Part shown: one piece after another, positions 32,995 through 39,965 of the stretch | Numbering within the stretch: position 1 is the stretch's first letter | How the letters are laid out: every line of letters begins with the position of its first letter | IMG/VR virus record: IMGVR_UViG_3300017782_000002 | Span: 1-64,000 of that record | Direction: 5' to 3' (one strand) | DNA: 64,000 bases | Origin: a virus | Position numbers and translations under genes: made by a program | Notes under the pieces: generated by a model | The model's input: the letters and a program-made list of their open reading frames with translations, nothing else | Told to the model about the DNA's origin: nothing | Databases searched by the model: none

Positions 32995-33360
32995 CTAGCA
33001 GTCAAGCTTGCCAAGGTAACGGAACGTTGACTTGTTGCCAGACTTGTACTCTACAGCGTCACCCTTGAGGATGTTGTGCTTTTTAGCACGCATCTTCTCA
33101 AGTTGTTCATCAGTGAACTCATACTTGCCGTTCAATGGAACAATGACCTGGTCTCCTGAATCAACTTGCTTGAAGGAACCATACGTTTGCACGGCTACAC
33201 CTGCAAACTTAGTGGTGATACTACCACTTCTCACAACCTCGTTGTGTTGTTGTACATCTGTTAACTCATCTTGGTCAACTTGTTTGTCAGAAAAGACTAG
33301 CATAGTCTTGCCTGATCTAGGAGAGTTATAAGTCTCCATGAAAAACATTTTTTTAGACAT
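32995..33360 (-). CDS. Highly codon-biased 121-aa early protein
   Basis: 121 residues, no recognised family; 'EVVRSGSITTKFAGVAVQTYG' (in two parts) suggests beta strands, and the C terminus 'STFRYLGKLDC' is basic. Compared with its neighbours it uses many C- and G-ending codons (AAG, GAG, GAC, AAC, GGC), typical of very highly expressed genes, as in the coat protein gene here. It is first in the leftward arm from the 33.4 kb control region and has its own terminator, so it is probably a strongly transcribed early protein. Confidence 0.6.
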   Translation of the reverse strand: MSKKMFFMETYNSPRSGKTMLVFSDKQVDQDELTDVQQHNEVVRSGSITTKFAGVAVQTYGSFKQVDSGDQVIVPLNGKYEFTDEQLEKMRAKKHNILKGDAVEYKSGNKSTFRYLGKLDC

Positions 33361-33383
33361 TTTTTTACTTTTTAATTAATACT

Positions 33384-33485
33384 TCATTTCTTTGGGGGGT
33401 GACCCCAGTCCAAGATTTTGTTGGGGAGTCTAAGTGTAGGACCCTTAGAGAACGCCATGCTCACAACATTTTTCCCTACGGACAT
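33384..33485 (-). CDS. Possible 33-aa leader ORF
   Basis: Peptide MSVGKNVVSMAFSKGPTLRL then PNKILDWGHPPKK, with codons rich in G/C, in the leader of the 121-residue gene. The frame is open further upstream (about 17 codons) with no other ATG. It could be a translated leader peptide, an early micro-protein or chance. No Shine-Dalgarno site is visible. Confidence 0.35.
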   Translation of the reverse strand: MSVGKNVVSMAFSKGPTLRLPNKILDWGHPPKK

Positions 33486-33537
33486 GGGGGTAGTTGACTC
33501 AGGTGTACCCCGGTGGGGGCTGGTTTGTTAAAGATTA

Positions 33538-33569
33538 CTTGGCTAAGTTTTGTTTTTTCCGTATATTTA
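33538..33569 (+). promoter_or_regulatory. Rightward late-type promoter
   Basis: CTTG (33538-33541), 20 bp, then GTATATTTA with TATATTTA at 33562-33569. The spacing is ideal for a Bacteroidota sigma factor but the -7 element is of the TATATT type seen upstream of several late genes, not TAnnTTTG. Just upstream of the first virion gene. Confidence 0.6.
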
Positions 33570-33573
33570 TAAT

Positions 33574-35619
33574 ATGGGTATAAAGAAATACATGCACGGG
33601 GGTAATCATCATGAGGCAGCTAATTATGGGCTATCTTCAGTGTATGATAAAAATCGTTATTCTAAAAAGGCACAGAGTTATAGAAGATTTAAAAAAGGCG
33701 GTCAGGTTTTAGACGTGTATTCTTCTAAAGGAGAAAAGAAAGGTAAAGGAGTAAATGGCCGTGAGCTTTACAATGGTCCTTATAAAGATATGACATTAAA
33801 AGATTTCTTTGACTTTTCTAATGGTGTATTTAAAACAAATAGTGAAGGTATCTCTTTTGCTAATGATCCAGAATATAAAAATTGGAGAAGTAAAAAACGT
33901 GGTTATTCAGCTGATGAATTATTAAAATATTATATCCATACTCAAGTATACATAGATGGGGCTGACGTTAATCCAATGGATAGGTCAACATGGGAAGGTA
34001 AAAACTTTGGTTCTCCAAGAAGATATAAAGTAAATAAAGAAACTGGAGAACTAGAGTTTAATAGTAAAGGTCAACCTAAATATATGGGACATGATGAAGA
34101 ATTACATCAAACGTATTTAAATAGAAAAAACGCAGGTGATCCTGAAGCTTCTTGGTATCCATCTTCTCAAAGTGAAGCTTTCGGTATGGCAAAAGATCTA
34201 GGTCTAGGCGTTTTCTTTTATGAAGGTAAACCTGTACTAACGCAAACTGAAGAAGAAAGGGTTAAAGAGCAGAAAAAACATGGTATTTACTGGACAACTA
34301 ATAAATCACCTCAGCTTTTAGAATTAATGAAAGAAAATAAAGAGGTAAATTATAGCGACCTTAACCGTGAATCTTTAATCTATCTTGGTACTGATGAAAA
34401 TAAAAATGAAGCTTTACCGTTTTTACAAAATGTAGTACGTAATTTTAATAGTAATGAAGAAGCTTTAGAATTTGTAAATGAATTTGGAACACAAGGTTTA
34501 AAGAAAATAACAGTAAATGGTAAAAATTTCTTATTAGAACATGGACCTAACAGTGATATTGCTGGGCAGTACTATGATGAGAATAGAAAAGATTATCTTG
34601 ATAAACTACAAAAAGAGTTTGATAATCATCCAAAAACAAAAGCACTTAATAAAAGACTTAATGATATTAACAATGCTAAAGAAAATTATGGTATAGATGC
34701 AATCAGTGGTGCAGGTTTTGAAGGTTGGAGCCCAGAACAATTTTTCTCTGAGTATGATCATTCTCAATATAAATCTAATTTTGTACCTATAACTAAAGAA
34801 AACAGCAAACACGCTTTACTTAGTTATGCTGAAAAATTTCATGCAAACAGTACACGATTGGGTTATGATCTACCAGCCCGTATAGAAGGACCTGGTAAAT
34901 ATGGTTATAAGGTAAACGGTGAATATGTTGAGAATCCTAATGTTACTCATACTGAAAGTGGCCCTACAGGTATGCGTTCTGTTATGGGAGATATTGCACT
35001 GTTTTTTGCATTAGGAGGTCCTAGATTTGTAGGTAGTGGTATAACTAAAACTATTGGTCATTGGGGTAAAAATAGTTTAAGTAAATCAGCATGGTATGGA
35101 GCTAAACCTTTAGCAAATACAATATTTCAACCTCTAAAAGGCGCTGGTGATTATTATAAAAGATCAGCATTTAATAAATTTGTAGGTAGTCCTGCACTTC
35201 CAGGAACATTTGGTCTTGCTAATGTAAACAATGCAGCTAATGCTACTTTTGCAGCTATGGCAGGAGATCAAGCTATAACTGATTTTAGTGAAGGAAACTA
35301 TGGTATGGGTGCTCTAAATCTTGGATTTGCTGGACTTAATGCATATAACCCTTATAGAAAATTTCAAACTAATGCAAAATTGTTTAGTACAAAAAATGTA
35401 ATAGCACCAGCAAACTATGACCTTAAAGGATTAAAATCATTTGTAAATAATCAATTACCAGCACTTTCTTTAAAACAAGGTGTTAATAATATAGCAGGTA
35501 GTAATATATTCAACCCAGTATCTACACAATTAGGAGCTCAAAAATATATGAATAACATGATTAATTCAAATAAATTTACTCCTAATAATTCAGCATATGG
35601 AAAATTTATACTTCAATAA
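33574..35619 (+). CDS. Large unknown protein, first gene of the late arm
   Basis: 681 residues from ATG 33574 (MGIKKYMHGGNHHEAANYG); an ATG at 33550 lies before the promoter and an ATG at 33592 is another option. Residues 1-60 are basic and Gly/His-rich, the middle is alpha/beta, and 470-640 are Gly/Ala-rich helices ('GDIALFFALGGPRF', 'ATFAAMAGDQAI') that may be membrane-active. The position and composition suggest an internal virion or ejection protein; no family recognised. Confidence 0.5.
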   Translation: MGIKKYMHGGNHHEAANYGLSSVYDKNRYSKKAQSYRRFKKGGQVLDVYSSKGEKKGKGVNGRELYNGPYKDMTLKDFFDFSNGVFKTNSEGISFANDPEYKNWRSKKRGYSADELLKYYIHTQVYIDGADVNPMDRSTWEGKNFGSPRRYKVNKETGELEFNSKGQPKYMGHDEELHQTYLNRKNAGDPEASWYPSSQSEAFGMAKDLGLGVFFYEGKPVLTQTEEERVKEQKKHGIYWTTNKSPQLLELMKENKEVNYSDLNRESLIYLGTDENKNEALPFLQNVVRNFNSNEEALEFVNEFGTQGLKKITVNGKNFLLEHGPNSDIAGQYYDENRKDYLDKLQKEFDNHPKTKALNKRLNDINNAKENYGIDAISGAGFEGWSPEQFFSEYDHSQYKSNFVPITKENSKHALLSYAEKFHANSTRLGYDLPARIEGPGKYGYKVNGEYVENPNVTHTESGPTGMRSVMGDIALFFALGGPRFVGSGITKTIGHWGKNSLSKSAWYGAKPLANTIFQPLKGAGDYYKRSAFNKFVGSPALPGTFGLANVNNAANATFAAMAGDQAITDFSEGNYGMGALNLGFAGLNAYNPYRKFQTNAKLFSTKNVIAPANYDLKGLKSFVNNQLPALSLKQGVNNIAGSNIFNPVSTQLGAQKYMNNMINSNKFTPNNSAYGKFILQ

Positions 35620-35644
35620 TTAGGAACTTATTAATAAAAGTTTA

Positions 35645-35652
35645 TAACTTTG
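35645..35652 (+). promoter_or_regulatory. Promoter -7 element upstream of UVR-motif gene
   Basis: TAACTTTG (35645-35652) matches TAnnTTTG, 18 bp from the next ATG. A weak TTAG lies 21 bp upstream at 35620-35623. Confidence 0.55.
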
Positions 35653-35669
35653 CAACTAAAAAGTAATAC

Positions 35670-36059
35670 ATGGACAATACTGATCCTCTAGATGGTTATG
35701 ATGATTTAAATGAAAGTGAACAGTACATCTTAGAACAAGAGTTACTGAATAGAGCTTTTACTAACTCTTTTAACCTTATAACTAAAAGGAAAAAAATGAA
35801 AGATATAGTTGAAGAGTCAGGTGGATTACTTTTATCACATGACCCTTTTTCTGATTTATTTCCTAATGATTTAATAAACATGTTAGATTTTTTTATAGAA
35901 GAGGAAGATTATGAAAAATGTGCAGAAGTTAGAGATTATATTAATGATTTAAAGCGTAAACATGCTAGAAAACAGAAAGAAGACACCACCAAAGAACTCA
36001 GTGAAGTTCTCAATAACATTATCAGAGGAGCAAAAAGCCGCAAAAAAAGAAATTCTTAG
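35670..36059 (+). CDS. UVR-motif small protein
   Basis: 129 residues. The segment 'MLDFFIEEEDYEKCAEVRDYINDLKRK' (in two parts, about residues 71-97) fits the UVR motif of UvrB/UvrC, ClpC and McsA, a protein-interaction helix pair. The C-terminal third is Lys-rich. It overlaps the PhoH gene by 98 bp in another frame, so the two are tightly linked. It may act as an adaptor in repair or protease pathways. Confidence 0.6.
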   Translation: MDNTDPLDGYDDLNESEQYILEQELLNRAFTNSFNLITKRKKMKDIVEESGGLLLSHDPFSDLFPNDLINMLDFFIEEEDYEKCAEVRDYINDLKRKHARKQKEDTTKELSEVLNNIIRGAKSRKKRNS

Positions 36060-36621
36060 TCACCCATTTAATTTTTTAGTTGGAAAAGCAGGTAGTGGTA
36101 AAACATTACTAGCTGTACAAGTTGCTCTTGATCAATTTTTTAAGCGTCAATACAATAAAATTATAATAACTAGACCTACTGTTTCTACGGAAGATAACGG
36201 TTTTTTACCTGGTTCAGAAAAAGAAAAATTAGAACCCTGGTTAGTTCCTATTAAGTCTAACATGAGAAAAGTATATAACAAACCTGAAAAACTTGAAAAA
36301 ATGGAAGATCAGGAAGAGATAGAATTAGTATCTCTAGCTCATTTTAGAGGCCGTACGTTTGATGACAGCATAATAATCATAGATGAGTTCCAAAACCTTA
36401 CTAAATCTCAATTCAGCATGGCTTTAGGTAGGTTAGGTAAAGGATCAATGATGATATTTTGTGGAGATTATCAACAAATAGATATTAAAGATGAAAATTA
36501 TTCAGCTATACATGAAGTTGCTAAAATAAAAGATTCTGACTACGTATACAAGTGTGTATTACAAGATAATCATAGACATAGAGCTATAGGTGACGTTTTA
36601 AAGTTACTAACTGGTTATTAA
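35962..36621 (+). CDS. phoH: PhoH-like ATPase
   Basis: 219 residues. Walker A GKAGSGKT (41-48), 'KIIITRPTVSTEDNGFLPGS' (in two parts), Walker B IIIIDEFQN (137-145) and 'MIFCGDYQQID' near residue 165. This is the complete PhoH ATPase core, common in marine phages; proposed roles are RNA or DNA unwinding under phosphate stress, not proven. It starts inside the UVR gene. Confidence 0.9.
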   Translation: MLENRKKTPPKNSVKFSITLSEEQKAAKKEILSHPFNFLVGKAGSGKTLLAVQVALDQFFKRQYNKIIITRPTVSTEDNGFLPGSEKEKLEPWLVPIKSNMRKVYNKPEKLEKMEDQEEIELVSLAHFRGRTFDDSIIIIDEFQNLTKSQFSMALGRLGKGSMMIFCGDYQQIDIKDENYSAIHEVAKIKDSDYVYKCVLQDNHRHRAIGDVLKLLTGY

Positions 36622-36663
36622 TAAATATTTAGTTTAAACCTTTTATATTTAAACTTATTTTAT

Positions 36664-36671
36664 TATCTTTG
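36664..36671 (+). promoter_or_regulatory. Promoter -7 element
   Basis: TATCTTTG (36664-36671) matches TAnnTTTG, 31 bp ahead of ATG 36702; no clear -33 element. Confidence 0.55.
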
Positions 36672-36701
36672 TACTATATTAATTAATAAAACCAAAGTAA
36701 A

Positions 36702-37082
36702 ATGGCAAAAAAATCTGAAAAGTCTGCTGAAGAATTAGCAGCTGAAGCATCAAAACTTGAGATGCAAGCAAAAAGAGATGAAATTACTGCATACTACAAA
36801 GATAGTATTAAACATCTTAAAGTTCAACAAGAATATGAAGCTCTATTGAAAGACATAGAAACTTCAAGAGCAGAAAGAATTCAAGCTCAAACATTTATAG
36901 CTAATGCAATGGCTCAACAACAAGCAGCACAACAAGCTCCTGCTCCTAATCCTGCTCCTACAGCAGATGCTGGATCTGGTAATGCTGTAGCTGGTACAGA
37001 CTGGGAAGCTTCTAGTGATAAAGCACCTCCAGCTGTAGATCCTGCTTTTGCAAACGCTGCAAGAAAGTTGAAAACCACTTAA
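36702..37082 (+). CDS. Ala/Pro/Gln-rich coiled protein
   Basis: 126 residues. The first 70 form a charged amphipathic coil ('EELAAEASKLEMQAKRDEI'), followed by an Ala/Gln/Pro-rich linker ('AQQQAAQQAPAPNPAPT') and a short end. No family recognised; a structural or scaffolding accessory is possible. Confidence 0.55.
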   Translation: MAKKSEKSAEELAAEASKLEMQAKRDEITAYYKDSIKHLKVQQEYEALLKDIETSRAERIQAQTFIANAMAQQQAAQQAPAPNPAPTADAGSGNAVAGTDWEASSDKAPPAVDPAFANAARKLKTT

Positions 37083-37096
37083 TAAATAGCAGTGAA

Positions 37097-37143
37097 CCCC
37101 TGGTGTTGAATCCTAATTAGTTGATGTCTTATAGCACCAGGGG
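37097..37143 (+). promoter_or_regulatory. Long-loop GC hairpin
   Basis: CCCCTGGTG (37097-37105) and CACCAGGGG (37135-37143) form a perfect 9-bp stem around a 29-base loop, 22 bp before the start at 37166. There is no U-run, so it is a regulatory or terminator-like element of unclear type. Confidence 0.55.
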
Positions 37144-37165
37144 GGATCTCTATAATAGTATTATT

Positions 37166-37516
37166 ATGGCAATAGTAAATAAAGTAGAAAAAAGAGTAAA
37201 AATCAATAGAGACAATGTAATTAAGTTTCAAATTATTACATATTGTTTTATGAATGATATTCAAATAAGTGCTTCTGATTTAAATTGTCTAACTGAACTT
37301 GCTAAAGAAGAATCTATTGATTTAACAAACTTTTGTGAAAATATATCAGGACAACTAATATTTAAAAGTCCTCAGTCTTGTAGAAATGCTATACAAAAAG
37401 CTAAAAGAAAAGATCTTGTAATAAAAGATGGTAAGAAAGTTATGTTAAATCCAACAATGAAAATTCAAACAACAGGAGACATATTTTTAGATTTTAAAAT
37501 ATTAGGTGTAGATTAA
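37166..37516 (+). CDS. Conserved-looking helical protein upstream of IHF-like gene
   Basis: 116 residues from ATG 37166 (MAIVNKVEKRVKINRD); a longer reading at 37121 would include hairpin sequence. Helical N-terminal half and 'CRNAIQKAKRKDLVIKDGKK' then 'GDIFLDFKILGVD', which may be a small HTH or beta-hairpin. Overlaps the next ATG by one base (TAATG). No family recognised. Confidence 0.55.
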   Translation: MAIVNKVEKRVKINRDNVIKFQIITYCFMNDIQISASDLNCLTELAKEESIDLTNFCENISGQLIFKSPQSCRNAIQKAKRKDLVIKDGKKVMLNPTMKIQTTGDIFLDFKILGVD

Positions 37517-37902
37517 TGAATATTGAAACTAAGGATATGCAATTGAGTCCTAAGAATTACAGAGAATTCTTTAAAGAGATTGCGGAAGAATGTGAAGTAC
37601 ATCCAGATTTAGTAGATGAATTAGTTAGATTTTTCTATAATGAAGTAAGAAAGAATATTGAAAGTCTGGATCACACAAGAATAAGATTACCTAATCTTGG
37701 TACTTTTATAACTAGAAAAGGAAGGTTAGATAGAGCAATTAAAAGGCATAAAGATATGTTAGGTAATTTAGAAAAAAGAACATTCAAAGGTTACAACAAG
37801 CATGTACCTATTAAAGAAAAATTAGAACTAATGGAAAAAGCTGCTGATAGAATTAGTCAAGAAATTACAAATAAGAAAAATTGGAAAAATGAACATAGGT
37901 AA
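37516..37902 (+). CDS. HU/IHF-like DNA-bending protein
   Basis: 128 residues. 'EIAEECEVHPDLVDELVRFFYNEVRKNI' (in two parts, about 18-48), then 'TRIRLPNLGTFITRKG' is the HU/IHF helix-turn plus beta-saddle arrangement with the GTF turn. The C terminus extends past the usual 90 residues with a Lys/Glu helix. crAss-like phages also carry IHF-like genes. It would bend DNA for packaging, replication or transcription. Confidence 0.75.
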   Translation: MNIETKDMQLSPKNYREFFKEIAEECEVHPDLVDELVRFFYNEVRKNIESLDHTRIRLPNLGTFITRKGRLDRAIKRHKDMLGNLEKRTFKGYNKHVPIKEKLELMEKAADRISQEITNKKNWKNEHR

Positions 37903-38233
37903 ATTATTAAATGGAGTAAAAAATATTACTCAAGTATATGAAGGTGTAAAAAATAAAATCTTTAAAAGAGAATATGTAGAACAGATAGCAGATCATAGAT
38001 GGCAGGTGTGTAAAGAGTGTGAACATTTAGATCTTAAAGGTGATCTATGTGCTGCACCTGGTACTCAACCTTGCTGTGCTGATTGTGGTTGTAGTTTAGC
38101 TTTTAAAACAAGATCTCTTGCATCAGCGTGCCCTAAAAGTAAATGGAAAGAATTAATGTCTGACCAAGAAGAAAAAGCTTTGTTTGAGCAATTAGTAGAA
38201 AATGAAAATAAACAAAGAAATAAAAATTTATAA
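37889..38233 (+). CDS. Cysteine-rich zinc-ribbon protein
   Basis: 114 residues. 'WQVCKECEHLDLKGDLC', 'GTQPCCADCGCSL' and 'SACPKSKW' give eight or nine cysteines in a central 50-residue stretch, enough for two zinc sites. The C terminus is helical and Lys/Glu-rich. Overlaps the IHF-like gene by 14 bp and the next gene by one base. Probably a nucleic-acid-binding adaptor. Confidence 0.6.
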   Translation: MNIGKLLNGVKNITQVYEGVKNKIFKREYVEQIADHRWQVCKECEHLDLKGDLCAAPGTQPCCADCGCSLAFKTRSLASACPKSKWKELMSDQEEKALFEQLVENENKQRNKNL

Positions 38234-39060
38234 TGGCAATCATATTTAAAGAAGAAAACCATATCTATGAAAGCATAGATGAAAACTTAGAAAAGGATAA
38301 TATAACCTGGACTAGTGTTACATCTTTTATAGGTCAATTTAAACCTAAGTTTGATGCTAAAAAACAAGCAAAAAAATCTAGTAAAAATAAAAGATCTAAG
38401 TGGTATGGTATGACTCCTAAAGAAATATTAGATGCTTGGGATGCAGAAACACAAAGAGCTATTAAATTAGGTAATTGGTATCATAACCAAAGAGAAGATG
38501 GTTTATTAGAATTTAGTACAATAGAAAGAGAAGGTATAGAAGTACCTATAATAAAACCAATTATTGATGCAAATGGTATTAAGATAGCACCAGAACAAAA
38601 ATTAAAAGATGGGGTTTATCCTGAACATTTTGCTTATTTAAAATCTGCAGCTATATGTGGTCAAGCTGATTTAGTAACTATTGTAAATGGTAAAGTAAAT
38701 ATTACAGATTATAAAACTAATAAAGAAATTAAGGAAAAAGGATTTACTAATTGGGAAGGTATAACATCAAAAATGTACAAACCTGTATCACACTTAGATG
38801 ACTGTAATATCAATCATTATAACTTACAATTGAGTATTTATATGTATATTATATTAAAGCATAACCCTAAACTTAAACCTGGTAAGTTAGTAATACAGCA
38901 TGTATCATTTAAGAAAGAAGGAGAAAATGCTCATGGTTACCCTATTACTAAATATGATGATCAAGGAGAACCTATAATAAATGAAATTAAAATATATGAT
39001 CTACCTTACATGAAAGAAGAAGTTAGATCATTAATAATGTGGCTAAAAGACAAAAAATAA
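38233..39060 (+). CDS. PD-(D/E)XK nuclease-family protein
   Basis: 275 residues. 'GNWYHNQREDG' (about 79-89), then 'GQADLVTIVNGKVNITDYKTNKE' (in two parts, about 144-166) supplies the catalytic D and DxK, and 'HYNLQLSIYMYI' supplies the downstream QxxxY motif. All hallmarks of the PD-(D/E)XK fold are present. It lies just before the terminase module, so it may process DNA during packaging or late recombination; this differs from the exonuclease at 13425. Confidence 0.75.
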   Translation: MAIIFKEENHIYESIDENLEKDNITWTSVTSFIGQFKPKFDAKKQAKKSSKNKRSKWYGMTPKEILDAWDAETQRAIKLGNWYHNQREDGLLEFSTIEREGIEVPIIKPIIDANGIKIAPEQKLKDGVYPEHFAYLKSAAICGQADLVTIVNGKVNITDYKTNKEIKEKGFTNWEGITSKMYKPVSHLDDCNINHYNLQLSIYMYIILKHNPKLKPGKLVIQHVSFKKEGENAHGYPITKYDDQGEPIINEIKIYDLPYMKEEVRSLIMWLKDKK

Positions 39061-39061
39061 T

Positions 39062-39445
39062 ATGGCAAAATTTAAACAATTAGACGTTCTAAAATTAGCA
39101 GATAATGAAGATCCGGATAATGGTACATGTTTTAACTATGACGGAGAAGTAGTAAATATTGGTTCTAATACAGCAGTTCCAGCAGGTACTTCTGATCCTG
39201 CAAGTGCAATGGGTTATTGTACTAATGCTGGTTACCAATGGGAAGGAGATCAAGCTGTTGACTTAAATGATTCTAGACCTACAACTATAGATTTAGAAAA
39301 AATAGCAAGTTATTCTGCTTTTTTAAATCCTGATACTGGTAATGATGATAATACTAAAACTGAAGTAATGATGGAATCAAATCAAAAATATGTAATCAAT
39401 GAAACATTAGAAAACTTTATGAAACTAATGTCTACAGCTGTATAA
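39062..39445 (+). CDS. Hypothetical protein of the packaging module
   Basis: 127 residues, alpha/beta with an Asp/Asn-rich middle ('GNDDNTKTEVM') and a hydrophobic-helical C terminus. No family recognised. It lies between the nuclease and TerL, with 1-bp spacing to its neighbour. Could be a head-completion or packaging accessory. Confidence 0.5.
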   Translation: MAKFKQLDVLKLADNEDPDNGTCFNYDGEVVNIGSNTAVPAGTSDPASAMGYCTNAGYQWEGDQAVDLNDSRPTTIDLEKIASYSAFLNPDTGNDDNTKTEVMMESNQKYVINETLENFMKLMSTAV

Positions 39446-39446
39446 T

Positions 39447-39965
39447 ATGCTAGTAAAGTTATTTGACATATCAAACGGAAAAGTAGTACCTTCAGAACAC
39501 TGTTATACTTTAAATTTTTTAAAAGCAATTATGGATAAATATCCTGACACACATTTAGATGTGTACATGTATTTATTTTATATGACATGTCCTGACCCAG
39601 ATCTAAATCCTTTTTTTAATGTACCAGAAGTAGACAAAGAAGAAATTATATTAGATGAAATTAATATGGAAGAATCTTTAGAGTGTTCTAAAATAAGATA
39701 CGCTCTAGATAAATGTGCTGAACTATATGAAACACCTACTTTTAGAGCATACAAAGGTATTAAGTCTATGATAGATAAATTAGCTAAATACATGGAGAGC
39801 ACACAAATTGAACACGGAAGAGATGGTAATATAAATTCATTAGTAAGTGCAGCTAAAAACTTTGACGCTATTAGACAATCATTTAAAGGAGCATATAAAG
39901 ACATGAAGGAAGAACAATCAACTTCCGTGCGTGGAGGTCAAGGACTAGCTTATGATCAATTATAA
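39447..39965 (+). CDS. Acidic hypothetical protein upstream of terL
   Basis: 172 residues, helical; 'SLECSKIRYALDKCAELY' and 'FDAIRQSFKGAYKDMKEEQ' at the C-terminal end. Overlaps the terL start by 14 bp, as a small terminase subunit often does, but no HTH signature is evident, so the TerS role is only a positional guess. Confidence 0.5.
   Translation: MLVKLFDISNGKVVPSEHCYTLNFLKAIMDKYPDTHLDVYMYLFYMTCPDPDLNPFFNVPEVDKEEIILDEINMEESLECSKIRYALDKCAELYETPTFRAYKGIKSMIDKLAKYMESTQIEHGRDGNINSLVSAAKNFDAIRQSFKGAYKDMKEEQSTSVRGGQGLAYDQL

Larger units (their letters stand above)
33361..33573. other. GC-rich, structured divergent control region
   Basis: A 213-bp stretch richer in G and C than its surroundings, between the leftward early genes and the rightward late arm. 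It holds GGGG-TGA-CCCC at about 33396-33406, a CTAAG/CTTAG hairpin near 33430-33449 and CCCC-GGT-GGGG near 33508-33518. It carries the rightward promoter at 33538-33569 and the 33-residue minus-strand ORF. Confidence 0.6.

Noticed and set aside
33550-33573. Longer start (MFFPYIYNMG...) for the large late protein
   Set aside because: The ATG at 33550 lies upstream of the predicted transcription start, so it would not be in the mRNA; ATG 33574 is preferred.
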